From Microcoleus vaginatus_C (GTDB lineage Bacteria; Cyanobacteriota; Cyanobacteriia; Cyanobacteriales; Microcoleaceae), in the NCBI GenBank assembly GCA_040004035.1, contig JAMPLN010000006.1: a stretch of 64,000 nt of DNA; one strand, written 5' to 3'. Under the pieces are notes generated by a model. The model was not told where the DNA came from. It saw only the letters and a program-made list of their open reading frames with translations, and searched no databases. A program made the position numbers and the translations under genes. This document shows, in pieces, positions 42,696 through 52,511 of this stretch. How positions within the stretch are numbered: position 1 is the first letter of the stretch; each line of letters starts with the position of its first letter.

Positions 42696-43874
42696 TTACC
42701 TACGCTTCAACCCCAGCACGCTGAGAAAAAAGCTGGACAAAACCATCTGCAAACCAACAGTCAGGCAAGTGAGCGAGGGAATAACCAAACGCAGAGTTTT
42801 AGAAGGATCGAGAGAACCGAAAGCCGTTTCGCTCCAGATAGTTAATGACAAGAAGGAGCCAACTATTCCGAGTAAAATCAGCGTGACTCCCACAATCAAT
42901 CCTGTCTCTAGGGTGACATAGCGAAATATTTTGTTGAGTTTGGGGTCTTCGGGCAGGAATTTCTCGCTGATGGCGAAAATTTTGGTGAAAAAAGCGAAAG
43001 TTACTGCTTGAAAACCGATGATAATTGCGATCGCACCATAAAGCAGCGTGTGTACATCAAAGCTGATACTACCAATCTTTTGAGTACCGGGCAACAGCCA
43101 AACCACGATAATTAGACCCCAAATCATCAGCGCAGTACCCGGATACAAAAACAGCCACCGAGGACTGTAAAGCAGCAAAAATCGGAGGTGCCGCCAGCCA
43201 TCTCGCCAAGTTCGCAAGTGCGACGGGCGGCTGCGGCCGTCGGGAGAAAGTACGGTTGGGATTTCAGTTATCCGCAGCTTGTATACAGAGGCCTTGACCA
43301 CCATTTCGCTAGCAAATTCCATCCCCGTTGTTTGCAAGTCGAGTTTCAAAATTGAGTCTCTCCTAAAACCCCTGAGTCCGCAGTGAAAATCGCCGACGGG
43401 ACTTGCAAAGAATAGCCGCCCAACCCATGTCAGCACCGGATTTCCTAAATATTTGTGCAGCGGCGGCATTGCACCCGGTTTGATGCCCCCTTGAAAGCGG
43501 TTTCCCATTACTAAGTCGAAACCTTCTCGCAATTTGTTGACAAAAAAGCCGAGGTTGGAAAAATTGTAGCTGTCGTCAGCATCGCCCATGATAATATAAA
43601 CTCCGCGCGCTGCGATGATGCCTCCCATCAGGGCGCTGCCGTAGCCTTTGGCTGCTACGGGCACGACTCTCGCTCCCATTCTGGTAGCGATAGCTTGAGA
43701 ACCGTCAGTGCTGCCGTTGTCTGCTATGATGACCTCGCCGGCAATATCAAGTTCGCGCAGGGACTTCTGTGCCTTCTCGATGCAGATTTCTAAAGTTTCT
43801 GCTTCGTTCAGACAAGGCATGAGTATCGATAGTTCTAGAGTATATTCTCCGTTTGGGTTGGTCTGCTCTGCCAT
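42696..43874 (-). CDS. GT2 glycosyltransferase with C-terminal membrane helices (polyprenyl-phosphate type)
   Basis: A 392-residue protein from ATG 43874. The GT-A domain spans residues 15-240: LSILMPCLNEAETLEICI, IIADNGSTDGSQ, the DXD region IMGDADDSYNF and GNRFQGG. Four hydrophobic segments follow. This is the layout of DPM1/GtrB-like enzymes that load a sugar onto polyprenyl phosphate. Divergent to it, with 156 bases between starts, is an EmrE-like small membrane protein that could flip such lipids. The sugar is unknown. GTG/ATG choices upstream (43907) are possible. Confidence 0.88.
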   Translation of the reverse strand: MAEQTNPNGEYTLELSILMPCLNEAETLEICIEKAQKSLRELDIAGEVIIADNGSTDGSQAIATRMGARVVPVAAKGYGSALMGGIIAARGVYIIMGDADDSYNFSNLGFFVNKLREGFDLVMGNRFQGGIKPGAMPPLHKYLGNPVLTWVGRLFFASPVGDFHCGLRGFRRDSILKLDLQTTGMEFASEMVVKASVYKLRITEIPTVLSPDGRSRPSHLRTWRDGWRHLRFLLLYSPRWLFLYPGTALMIWGLIIVVWLLPGTQKIGSISFDVHTLLYGAIAIIIGFQAVTFAFFTKIFAISEKFLPEDPKLNKIFRYVTLETGLIVGVTLILLGIVGSFLSLTIWSETAFGSLDPSKTLRLVIPSLTCLTVGLQMVLSSFFLSVLGLKRR

Positions 43875-44030
43875 ATATTTGTTCGACTCTCGATCGCGAT
43901 CGACCATACTTGATTTTCCCGTATCTCTGCTTAAAATATTGGTGGTGAATAAAACCTAACAAAACTTAATTATAGTTTTTCAGGTTTTTGGGAACGGCAA
44001 TTTTTGATTGTACTATAGGTTAGTAAATTT

Positions 44031-44423
44031 ATGAATAGAAGCGTTTTTTTGTTATTGCTTGCTGCAATATTGTGCGGCGTCGCAGGTCAATTTAGTCTGA
44101 AGGCAGGAGCTAAAATATTAGGGCCCATTGGCGCTGCTAATTTAATAGAAAAAATTATAGCAATGGCTACTCAGCCGTTGATAGTAAGTGGTCTTTCTTT
44201 GTATGCAATTTCTTCGATCGGCTTTATAGTAGTTCTGTCGCGGGCAAACCTTAGCGTAGTCTCACCTTTACTGTCAATTAGTTACCTGTTTACTGTTTTA
44301 GGCGGCAAACTTATATTTCACGAGCCTTTGCCGCCACTGCGGTTGGTAGGCGTGGGGCTAATTATGACAGGAGTAATTTTTGTACTCAGAGGTCAAGCTG
44401 GGGGAGTGACTGGAGGCAACTAG
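44031..44423 (+). CDS. EmrE/EamA-like four-helix membrane protein
   Basis: A 130-residue protein with four membrane helices (FLLLLAAILCGVAGQFSLKAGA, VSGLSLYAISSIGFIVVLSR, VSPLLSISYLFTVLGGKLIF, LRLVGVGLIMTGVIFVLRG). It matches the small DMT/ArnE-ArnF type rather than classical drug exporters: it has SLKAGA near the start and no Glu14-equivalent. With the divergent polyprenyl-type glycosyltransferase it could be the flippase of a lipid-linked sugar. Substrate is inference. Confidence 0.8.
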   Translation: MNRSVFLLLLAAILCGVAGQFSLKAGAKILGPIGAANLIEKIIAMATQPLIVSGLSLYAISSIGFIVVLSRANLSVVSPLLSISYLFTVLGGKLIFHEPLPPLRLVGVGLIMTGVIFVLRGQAGGVTGGN

Positions 44424-44515
44424 CGATCGCTTTTAAGATTGACGCTTGAGTGCTGAATTGATAACTTAGGTTAAAGGGTGTATTTGAGCATTCTGTTATG
44501 AAATGAGGCTGCTGT

Positions 44516-45400
44516 ATGTCTAATATTTCTGAGCCTGTGAATCCCCATCAATTATTGAGCGATCGCACCGCAGTTCTTGCTACCATGCACCAAAAAGAAC
44601 GGGTAATGGCTCCCGTTTTAGAACGAGAATTTGGTGTAAATATCCTAGTACCTGCGGAGCTTGACACGGACACTTTCGGCACCTTCACCAGAGAAGTTAA
44701 ACGCTTAGGAACACAAATAGAAGCGGCTCGCCATAAAGCACAAAAAGCCCTAGAAATTGCCGGCGAAACTCTTGCCTTTGCCAGCGAAGGCACTTTCGGC
44801 CCTCACCCAATGATGCCGTATCTGCCAGCTAACAGAGAAATCGTAATTTTATTAGATCGAGCAAACAATCTAGAACTAATCGGCGACTCTTTCTCCGTTG
44901 AAACTAACTACAGTCACCAGTTAGTTTCCAGTATAGAAGAAGCAGATGATTTTGCTAAAAAAGCGGGATTTCCGGAACACGCACTGGTGGTTATAGTTGG
45001 CGATGCTGCACTCGGTAACGGCGAAATTGTCAAGGGGATTAGGACAGAAAAACAACTTTTTGACGCGGTTACAGCAGGCTTAAGAAAATCGTCAACTGGC
45101 AGAGTTCACATCGAAACAGATATGCGGGCGATGTACAATCCAACTCGGATGAAAAACATCGAAAATGCAACTCTGGATTTAGTTAAAAAATTCCAGCAAT
45201 TCTGCCCGGAGTGCGGTTGGCCGGGATTCGATATTGCTGAGACGAAAATCGGATTGCCCTGCGGACTTTGCTATTTTCCGACTCAGCTAGTGCGATCGGC
45301 AATCTATAAATGCAAAAACTGCGGTTATACTAAAGAAAAACTATTTCCCGACGGTCGAGAGACTGCCGATCCTTCCCTGTGTCAATATTGCAACCCTTAG
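44516..45400 (+). CDS. DUF6671-type protein with C-terminal zinc ribbons
   Basis: A 294-residue soluble protein. Residues about 15-215 form a domain with RTAVLATMHQKERVMAPVLE, FGVNILVPAELDTDTFGTF and ETDMRAMYNPTRMKNIENAT. The C-terminus has four CxxC knuckles: CPEC, CGLC, CKNC and CQYC, making two zinc ribbons. I recall this combination as DUF6671, common in cyanobacteria, with no proven function. Nothing in its neighbourhood fixes its role; glcD follows 69 bases downstream on the same strand. Confidence 0.75.
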   Translation: MSNISEPVNPHQLLSDRTAVLATMHQKERVMAPVLEREFGVNILVPAELDTDTFGTFTREVKRLGTQIEAARHKAQKALEIAGETLAFASEGTFGPHPMMPYLPANREIVILLDRANNLELIGDSFSVETNYSHQLVSSIEEADDFAKKAGFPEHALVVIVGDAALGNGEIVKGIRTEKQLFDAVTAGLRKSSTGRVHIETDMRAMYNPTRMKNIENATLDLVKKFQQFCPECGWPGFDIAETKIGLPCGLCYFPTQLVRSAIYKCKNCGYTKEKLFPDGRETADPSLCQYCNP

Positions 45401-45469
45401 AAAAATAATTGCACAAAAATAGTAAAATTTGCAACAATATTATTGATAGTTCCCTAATAAAAATCACTA

Positions 45470-46945
45470 ATGATAGCCGTAGAAACAGAACGCAACTGGA
45501 AACCCGTTATTAAAGAATTCGAGGCTGTAGTCGGCAAAAATGGCGTCGTGCAGCGCCGCGAAGAATTGATTGTCTACGAGTGCGACGGACTCGCCAGCTA
45601 CCGCCAGCGCCCCGCCGTCGTGGTATTGCCTCGAACTACGGAGGAAGTGGCGCAAGTGGTCAAAATATGCGATCGCAACTCAATTCCCTGGGTGGCTAGA
45701 GGCGCAGGAACCGGCCTTTCCGGCGGCGCTTTGCCTGTAGAAAACTGCGTGCTGATTGTCACTGCCCTGATGCGAAAAATCCTGAAAGTAGACTTAGAAA
45801 ATCAGCAAGTAGTCGTGCAACCGGGAGTAATTAATAACTGGGTAACGCAAGCAGTTAGCGGCGCCGGTTTCTACTACGCGCCAGATCCTTCCAGTCAAAT
45901 TGTTTGTTCGATTGGCGGCAACGTTGCGGAAAATTCTGGCGGAGTTCACTGCCTCAAATACGGAGTCACAACGAATCACGTTTTAGGATTAAAATTGGTA
46001 CTTCCCGACGGTTCCATTGTCGATGTCGGTGGTGAAATTCCCGAAATGCCCGGTTACGATTTAACTGGTGTATTTGTCGGTTCCGAAGGCACTTTAGGAA
46101 TCGCCACAGAAGTTACTTTGCGAATTCTCAAAGCGCCAGAATCGATTTGCGTTCTCCTAGCGGATTTTTCCAGTATAGAAGCAGCGGGCGAATCGGTTTC
46201 CGATATTATCAGCGCTGGTATTATTCCCGGCGGCATGGAAATCATGGATAACATCAGCATCAATGCTGTGGAAGATGTGGTGGCAACTGGATGTTATCCC
46301 CGCGATGCGGCGGCAATTCTCCTCGTAGAAATCGACGGTTTAGAAGTGGAAGTTGCCACAAACAAACAGCGGATTGCCGATATTTGCAAGCACAACGGAG
46401 CGCGAAATATCACCACGGCAAGCGACCCGGAAACGCGCCTAAAAATTTGGAAAGGGCGGAAAGCTGCTTTTGCGGCGGCGGGTCATCTCAGCCCGGATTA
46501 TTACGTGCAAGATGGCGTAATTCCACGAACGCAAATGGCTTATGTTTTGAAAGAAATTGAGGGTTTGAGCGAGAAATACGGTTATCGAATTGCCAATGTA
46601 TTTCACGCGGGAGACGGAAATTTGCACCCGCTGATTCTGTACGATAACTCGGTAAAAGGTGCGCTGGAAAAGGTGGAAGAGTTGGGCGGAGAAATTCTCA
46701 GGCTTTGCGTGAAAGTTGGGGGAAGTCTTTCGGGGGAACACGGCATCGGTGCTGACAAGAAGTGTTTTATGCCGGATATGTTTTCCGAGGTAGATTTGGA
46801 GACGATGCAGTGGGTGCGTCAGGTGTTTAATCCGAAAGGTTTGGCGAATCCTGGGAAGATGTTTCCGACGCCGAAGACTTGCGGGGAAGCGGCGAGGGCT
46901 AAGGTTGAAACTTTTAAGAAGTTGGATGGTGTGGAGGTTTTTTAA
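45470..46945 (+). CDS. glcD: Glycolate oxidase/dehydrogenase subunit GlcD
   Basis: A 491-residue FAD enzyme. It oxidises glycolate from photorespiration to glyoxylate. The FAD-binding domain shows VPWVARGAGTGLSGGALP, VQPGVINNWV and SQIVCSIGGNVAENSGGVHCLKYG. The C-terminal FAD-oxidase domain shows FHAGDGNLHPLI and GGSLSGEHGIGADK, with the active-site region intact, then RQVFNPKGLANPGKMFP. No Fe-S subunit (GlcF) is adjacent. Related D-lactate dehydrogenases share these motifs, and cyanobacterial members are usually called GlcD. Confidence 0.93.
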   Translation: MIAVETERNWKPVIKEFEAVVGKNGVVQRREELIVYECDGLASYRQRPAVVVLPRTTEEVAQVVKICDRNSIPWVARGAGTGLSGGALPVENCVLIVTALMRKILKVDLENQQVVVQPGVINNWVTQAVSGAGFYYAPDPSSQIVCSIGGNVAENSGGVHCLKYGVTTNHVLGLKLVLPDGSIVDVGGEIPEMPGYDLTGVFVGSEGTLGIATEVTLRILKAPESICVLLADFSSIEAAGESVSDIISAGIIPGGMEIMDNISINAVEDVVATGCYPRDAAAILLVEIDGLEVEVATNKQRIADICKHNGARNITTASDPETRLKIWKGRKAAFAAAGHLSPDYYVQDGVIPRTQMAYVLKEIEGLSEKYGYRIANVFHAGDGNLHPLILYDNSVKGALEKVEELGGEILRLCVKVGGSLSGEHGIGADKKCFMPDMFSEVDLETMQWVRQVFNPKGLANPGKMFPTPKTCGEAARAKVETFKKLDGVEVF

Positions 46946-47149
46946 TTTCCTATTTATGCAGGTAATGTGAACATAAAAGCACCCTGAAATTGTCTCTACA
47001 ATGGGGAGGCGGAGCCTCTAAATATGCGTTCCCCGACTCTGGCTGGGAACGAGAAAAAACGAGAAAAATCGTTTTTTATGAGTGCGAGCGTCCCGCTCGC
47101 TTCCTTGCCTATATCTCAAGTTGGTAAGGTGCAGATTGCACACCGTGGG

Positions 47150-49042
47150 CTAATGTTGGAGCGGAAGTCTGATAGTAAATTCCGTACCCTTGCCCAATTC
47201 CGAAGTACAATATAATTCGCCTTTGTGTCTTTCTACAATAATTTGGTAGCTAATTGACAACCCCATTCCCGTGCCTTTGCCAATGGGTTTGGTAGTAAAA
47301 AATGTATCGAATATCCGCTGCTTGACTTCCTCAGTTATTCCCGGCCCGTTGTCGGCTATTTTAATTTCTACAAAATTGCCGACCACTTCCGTACAAATCC
47401 TAATCTGGCTGGGATTTTCTGGCATTTCTTGACAATTTTGCCTACTGTTAGCATCATCTAGGGCATCGATCGCATTGCTGAGAATATTCATAAAAACTTG
47501 ATTTATCGGCCCAGCAAAACACTCAACAGTCGGCAATTCTCCGTATTGTTTTACAATTTGAATTGGCGGCTTTTCTCCGTTTCCTTTCAAACGGTGATTT
47601 AGAATTAACAGCGTGCTGTCAATACCTTCGTGGAGGTTAAGGGGTTTCATCTGTGAATCGTCATGGCGCGAAAAGTTCCGCAGCGACTGCACAATCTGGC
47701 AAATCCGCTCGACACCAACGCTCATTGAAGAGAGTATTTTAGGTAAATCTTCAGCTAAAAAATCTAGTTCATTTTCTTCTCTTGCCTGTTGAATTTCCGC
47801 GACTGGATGGGGATAATGCTTTTGGTAAAGTTCGAGTTGGTGAAACAAGTCTTGAGTATAATTTGTGAGATGAGTGAGATTGCCGTAAATGAAGCTGACT
47901 GGGTTGTTAATTTCGTGAGCTACGCCAGCCAGTAGCAAGCCCAAACTAGACATTTTTTCGCTTTGAACTAATTGGGAATTAGTGGCTTTGAGTTGGTTAA
48001 GTGTGGCTGCTAGTTCAGCGGCTTGTTCTCTGCTTTGTGCTTCGGAAATATGCAAGGCTTCTTCGGCTTTTTTGCGCTCAGTGATGTCTCTCTGTACGCC
48101 AATAAAATGAGTTAATTTCCCCAGTCTATCGCGCACGGGAGATATTGAAAAACAATTCCAGAAAGCGGTTCCGTCTTTGCGATAATTCTTTAATATTACC
48201 TTGCATTCGCTTTCTGTTTGCAAGGCTTGGCGAATTATTTCTACTGCCGCCGGATCAGTATCGCTTCCGTGCAAAAATCGGCAGTTTTTTCCGATAATTT
48301 CCTGCCGCCGATAACCGGTCATGCTTTCAAATGCGGGATTGCAATAAATAATTGGATGTTCTGGGTCAGTGGCGTCATAAATCGTAAATCCGGTGCTACT
48401 AGCTGCTATAGCTCGATCGTACAACCAAAGCATTTCTTCTGCGCGCTTGCGATCGGTAATGTCCCGCAGCGTAGCTAAATAAGCCATTTCTCCATCCCAT
48501 TCCGTTTCCACCACCCGCATTTCTACTACAGCATTTGCTTTTTGCTTGCGAATAGCTTCAACTTCTGTTTGCACGACGCGAGTTCCTGGTGCTTCTGTTT
48601 TTCCAACTTGGGGAATAATATCCGTCGCCATCTCAAGGTCGCAAGCTGAAACTTCTACTACTAAATTGCCAAAAAATGCTTGCCCTAGAAGTTCCTCAGC
48701 AGTGCAGTTAAACAGCGCTTCTGCTGACGGGTTGGCAAAACAAATAAGTCCTAGCTTGTTGACGATTGCGATGCCGTCGGCATTTTTTTCGATCACATTC
48801 CGAAACCGAGATTCGCTAGCTTTCAAATCCTGCTTTAGCTGTTCCATTGCTCGCTCCATCTGCTGCAATTCGCACAGGCTAAGACTATAAGCTTCGGAAA
48901 TATTTGCCTCGGTCGAAGTCTCGGCTCTTTTTTTTGTCATCTGTTGGTAGCCTGTTCTATTGGTCAGATTGGGAGCAGTTTTTTTGTGGTTCCTGCTAAT
49001 ATTACTGACTTTATTTTCTGGATCGGCTTCTTGAAAAAACAT
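47150..49042 (-). CDS. PAS-LOV sensor histidine kinase
   Basis: A 630-residue soluble kinase. A charged start is followed by a PAS domain (residues about 75-198, FRNVIEKNADGIAIVNKLG) and a second PAS domain with LOV features at about 203-325: GKNCRFLHGSDTDP with the photoadduct cysteine at residue 254, NYRKDGTAFWNCFSISPVRD and FIGVQRDITERK, carrying the flavin-contacting Asn and Gln. A coiled coil leads to the HisKA LLAGVAHEINNPVSF and ATPase motifs DNGPGITEEVKQR and GKGTGMGLS. It is thus a candidate blue-light kinase. An in-frame ATG at 48940 is an alternative start. No response regulator is adjacent. Confidence 0.9.
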   Translation of the reverse strand: MFFQEADPENKVSNISRNHKKTAPNLTNRTGYQQMTKKRAETSTEANISEAYSLSLCELQQMERAMEQLKQDLKASESRFRNVIEKNADGIAIVNKLGLICFANPSAEALFNCTAEELLGQAFFGNLVVEVSACDLEMATDIIPQVGKTEAPGTRVVQTEVEAIRKQKANAVVEMRVVETEWDGEMAYLATLRDITDRKRAEEMLWLYDRAIAASSTGFTIYDATDPEHPIIYCNPAFESMTGYRRQEIIGKNCRFLHGSDTDPAAVEIIRQALQTESECKVILKNYRKDGTAFWNCFSISPVRDRLGKLTHFIGVQRDITERKKAEEALHISEAQSREQAAELAATLNQLKATNSQLVQSEKMSSLGLLLAGVAHEINNPVSFIYGNLTHLTNYTQDLFHQLELYQKHYPHPVAEIQQAREENELDFLAEDLPKILSSMSVGVERICQIVQSLRNFSRHDDSQMKPLNLHEGIDSTLLILNHRLKGNGEKPPIQIVKQYGELPTVECFAGPINQVFMNILSNAIDALDDANSRQNCQEMPENPSQIRICTEVVGNFVEIKIADNGPGITEEVKQRIFDTFFTTKPIGKGTGMGLSISYQIIVERHKGELYCTSELGKGTEFTIRLPLQH

Positions 49043-49517
49043 ATTTCTACCCTACCCAATTATTTTTGACATTAACGTATTGCGCTCGCCCTATTTTCCG
49101 GGAAATTTAGGGAGGGAGCAATTTACACCCGATGCTAGCACATTACTTTTAGAATTCATCATAAAACATCGTTAAAATTCAAGAGCGATCGCACTATAAT
49201 TATCTATTAAGTTTTATTAAGTAATTTCAACAACATTGACACTTACGTAGCGACACGAACTGTGCAAGCTGGATATGGCTTCAATCCCCCTCGCACTCAC
49301 AAAATAACCAGTTCCACGCGCAAGTTCTACATATTTAGAAGCCACTGGTAAGTATAAAATATTATATAAGTTTGACAAAAAATATGGTCAAAAATAAGCG
49401 AACTCATCTTTGTTTTATTAAAAATAATCATAATTAGCCATTATCAAATCATCTCCCTGCAGGCAGATGTGATATAGAATATAACCTATCTATTTTTGCG
49501 ATCGCAACTTCAAACCA
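49043..49517. other. 475-bp divergent region between LOV kinase and purH
   Basis: AT-rich, with no open frame or recognised RNA. One HIP1-like site lies at 49185. Promoters of both flanking genes must be here but none is clear. Confidence 0.45.
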
Positions 49518-51065
49518 ATGGCACGTCTAGCACTTCTGAGCACATCCAATAAAACCGGACTAATCGACTTAGCGCGCAGTCTAGTAGAAGAATTTGAATT
49601 TGACATAATTAGTAGTGGCGGGACAGCAACGGCCCTCAAAGAAGCAGGCATCCCAGTCACCAAAGTTGCGGAATATACTGGTTCTCCCGAAATTTTGGGA
49701 GGGCGAGTCAAAACACTTCACCCACGAATCCACGGCGGTATTTTAGCGCGCCGCGATGTACCGGAAGACCTCGCAGATTTAACCGCAAATCAAATTCGGG
49801 CGATCGATCTAGTTGTAGTCAATTTGTATCCATTTGAAGAGACAATTTCTAAACCAGGAGTTACTCTAGCCGACGCAATTGAGCAGATAGATATCGGCGG
49901 GCCGGCGATGCTGAGAGCTTCCGCCAAAAACCACGCTCATTTGACAGTTTTGTGCGACCCCGAACAGTACAATACTTATTTAAAAGAACTGCGGGAAAAT
50001 GGCGGCGAAGCATCCTTAGAGTTTCGGCAGAGATGCGCCCTAGAAACCTTCAAACATACAGCCAACTACGATCGCGCGATCGCAACTTATCTCAGCAGCA
50101 GCCAATCCGCTGAAGGATCTTCGCTACCAGAGCAGTTTAATTTATCAGGAAAAGAGTTGCAAACTCTCCGCTACGGCGAAAATCCCCATCAAGCCGCCAC
50201 CTGGTATCAAAGCGGAACTACACCGACAGGCTGGACGACTAGCACCATCCTGCAAGGCAAAGAATTAAGCTACAATAATTTAGTAGATTTAGAAGCAGCA
50301 AGGCGGCTGATCGTAGAATTCCCCGACACACCCGCCGCCGCTATTCTGAAGCATACAAATCCTTGCGGCACAGCCTTGGGAACAACTATTTCTGAAGCTT
50401 ATCAAAAAGCCTTCGACACCGATTCAGTCTCAGCTTTCGGCGGAATTGTCGCCCTCAACCGCCCGATTGATGCTGATACCGCAACGGCATTAACTCAAAC
50501 ATTTTTAGAATGTATCGTCGCGCCGGGGTGCGAACCAGAAGCGGAAGAAATTATCAAGAAAAAGGCGAAAGTTCGAGTATTAATTTTGCCAGATTTGACT
50601 CAAGGGCCGCCACAAACTGTTAAAATAATTGCAGGCGGTTTGCTGGTGCAAGACTCAGATAATATAGTAGAAGAAACTAGCAAATGGCGGATTGTTACCG
50701 AGAAACAGCCGACGGCGGGAGAGTTGGAAGAATTGCTGTTTGCTTGGAAAGTAGCGAAACACGTCAAATCAAATGCGATCGTTGTGACGCGCGATCGCAC
50801 TACAATCGGTGTCGGCGCCGGACAAATGAATCGCGTCGGCTCAGTTAAACTAGCATTAGAACAAGCAGGAGACAAAAGCAAAGGAGCGATTTTGGCCAGC
50901 GACGGTTTCTTCCCCTTCGATGATTCAGTCAAAACTGCGGCTGAGGCGGGCATAATTGCGATCGTCCAACCCGGCGGAAGTATGCGCGATCGAGATTCCA
51001 TCGAAGCAGCCAACCAACTCGGAATCACAATGGTTTTCACTGATATCCGCCACTTCTTGCATTAG
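49518..51065 (+). CDS. purH: Bifunctional AICAR transformylase / IMP cyclohydrolase
   Basis: A 515-residue enzyme for the last two steps of purine synthesis. The N-terminal MGS-like cyclohydrolase domain shows LLSTSNKTGLIDLAR, GGTATALKEAGIPVTKV, GRVKTLHPRIHGGILARRD and RASAKNHAHLTV. The transformylase part shows LRYGENPHQAA, the catalytic KHTNPCGTA, SAFGGIVALN and the C-terminal NQLGITMVFTDIRHFLH. The length is standard. A 475-base spacer lies upstream. Confidence 0.97.
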   Translation: MARLALLSTSNKTGLIDLARSLVEEFEFDIISSGGTATALKEAGIPVTKVAEYTGSPEILGGRVKTLHPRIHGGILARRDVPEDLADLTANQIRAIDLVVVNLYPFEETISKPGVTLADAIEQIDIGGPAMLRASAKNHAHLTVLCDPEQYNTYLKELRENGGEASLEFRQRCALETFKHTANYDRAIATYLSSSQSAEGSSLPEQFNLSGKELQTLRYGENPHQAATWYQSGTTPTGWTTSTILQGKELSYNNLVDLEAARRLIVEFPDTPAAAILKHTNPCGTALGTTISEAYQKAFDTDSVSAFGGIVALNRPIDADTATALTQTFLECIVAPGCEPEAEEIIKKKAKVRVLILPDLTQGPPQTVKIIAGGLLVQDSDNIVEETSKWRIVTEKQPTAGELEELLFAWKVAKHVKSNAIVVTRDRTTIGVGAGQMNRVGSVKLALEQAGDKSKGAILASDGFFPFDDSVKTAAEAGIIAIVQPGGSMRDRDSIEAANQLGITMVFTDIRHFLH

Positions 51066-51180
51066 GAATCATACCTAAAGCAATTCTCACTTGTGTATTT
51101 TATTGTAGGGATACAATAGTGTTTATTGGTTTTAACTTAAGTCAGAAATTCATTGTATCTCTGGTTTTACTCTAAGTCTC

Positions 51181-51297
51181 GATCCCCCTAAATCCCCCTT
51201 AAAAAGGGGGACTTTGAGAAAACTCCTGTCCCCCCCTTATTAATGGGAATTTAGACACTCTTGTCCCCCCCTTTTTTAAGGGGGGTTAGGGGGGATC
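51181..51297. repeat. CCCCCT-rich inverted-repeat element, copy 2
   Basis: A 117-bp element with the same start (GATCCCCCTAAATCCCCCTT) as the one at 4594-4683 and an inverted end AAGGGGGGTTAGGGGGGATC. The middle carries an extra CCCCCCCTT segment compared with copy 1. Two copies 46 kb apart point to a mobile MITE-like family. Confidence 0.75.
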
Positions 51298-51365
51298 TGG
51301 AAGGCTATGACACCAATCAACACTGTTATGTCGTACCAAATTCCCAGTTGCGTCCTTAAAAAATT

Positions 51366-52298
51366 ATGACTTACACTCAACCGCAAATTAAACCTGAAGA
51401 CGTAAAAGTCAAAATCCTGCTCACTGGCGGACATCAGTGCACCGTCACGCTCAAATCTGATACACCATTATTCCACAGCCTTATCAAAACATTAGTCGAT
51501 CGCACTCAACAAACACTCAGTTTTTCGCCATTATTTCAAATCCCCATAGACGACGGGCGTTCCACCCTTTTTTTTCCCGGCGAACACCTAGTCGGATTAG
51601 TCACCGAACCCCCAATTTACTTGCAGCAACTGCAAGCGCAGCAGCCTGCAACTCCCGTAGAAATTCCCGCCGCAGAAATTCCCGCCCCTGCGCCGCCTGT
51701 AAATGACGACTTAATATCTCGCTATGCCCAAATAGACAACTTTTTGACACCTGCTGAAAAAAACAAACTCCTTAAATATGTCTTAGCAAAAGAATCAGAA
51801 TTTGTGAGTACCAGCACCTCCACCAATGCCGAAGATTACCGCCGTTCGATGGTACTCCACTCGTTCCCCGAATTTTCCGAACTGATGGTTAATCGCATCA
51901 AAGGAATTCTCCCCGACGTGCTGAAAAGTTTAAATATTCCGTCATTTCCCCTGGGTGAGATAGAAGCTCAGCTAACCATGCACAATGACAACAACTTTTA
52001 TAAACTTCACAACGACAGTGGCTCGCCAGATACCGCCAGCCGATTTTTTACTTACGTTTACTATTTCTATCGAGAACCCAAGGCTTTTTCAGGTGGCGAA
52101 TTGCAGATTTATGACAGCAAAATCGAGAACAATTTTTATGTCGCTGACCAGACATTTAGAACTGTTGAACCGCGCAATAATAGCATCGTATTTTTTCTAA
52201 GTCGCTATATGCACGAAGTTTTGCGAGTTAGCTGTCCCTCAAAAGCTTTTGCTGATAGCCGCTTTACTATTAACGGCTGGGTACGCAAAGCAAATTGA
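51366..52298 (+). CDS. 2OG-Fe(II) oxygenase (prolyl-4-hydroxylase-like)
   Basis: A 310-residue protein. Residues 1-85 form a small domain (VKILLTGGHQCTVTLKSD), then a Pro/Ala-rich linker (TPVEIPAAEIPAPAPP). The C-terminal double-stranded beta-helix has the iron site FYKLHNDSGS (His and Asp), the distal His in SRYMHEVLRVS and the 2OG-binding Arg in FADSRFTINGW. The closest class is prolyl hydroxylase-like; the target protein is unknown. The linker resembles a flexible tether, so the N-domain may bring the substrate. Confidence 0.88.
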   Translation: MTYTQPQIKPEDVKVKILLTGGHQCTVTLKSDTPLFHSLIKTLVDRTQQTLSFSPLFQIPIDDGRSTLFFPGEHLVGLVTEPPIYLQQLQAQQPATPVEIPAAEIPAPAPPVNDDLISRYAQIDNFLTPAEKNKLLKYVLAKESEFVSTSTSTNAEDYRRSMVLHSFPEFSELMVNRIKGILPDVLKSLNIPSFPLGEIEAQLTMHNDNNFYKLHNDSGSPDTASRFFTYVYYFYREPKAFSGGELQIYDSKIENNFYVADQTFRTVEPRNNSIVFFLSRYMHEVLRVSCPSKAFADSRFTINGWVRKAN

Positions 52299-52331
52299 GG
52301 TTAATATCGATTCCGGTTGCACCGGAATGCT

Positions 52332-52362
52332 TGTTGACTGTTGACTGTTGACTGTTGACTGT
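52332..52362. repeat. Heptamer tandem repeat (TTGACTG, CAACAGT family)
   Basis: About four tandem copies of TTGACTG. On the other strand the unit reads as a rotation of CAACAGT, one of the STRR heptamers first described in Calothrix. Confidence 0.85.
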
Positions 52363-52511
52363 GAGTCCAAAAAATGAAAATTGCGCGATTTTTTTGTTGG
52401 CAGCTTGATTCGACTTTACGCCCGACGATGAAGCGCGTATTTGATATCCTTGCGGCGCAGCCGAAATTGATATAATTCATCGTCCTGGACGCACTAATCA
52501 CCTAATTTTGT

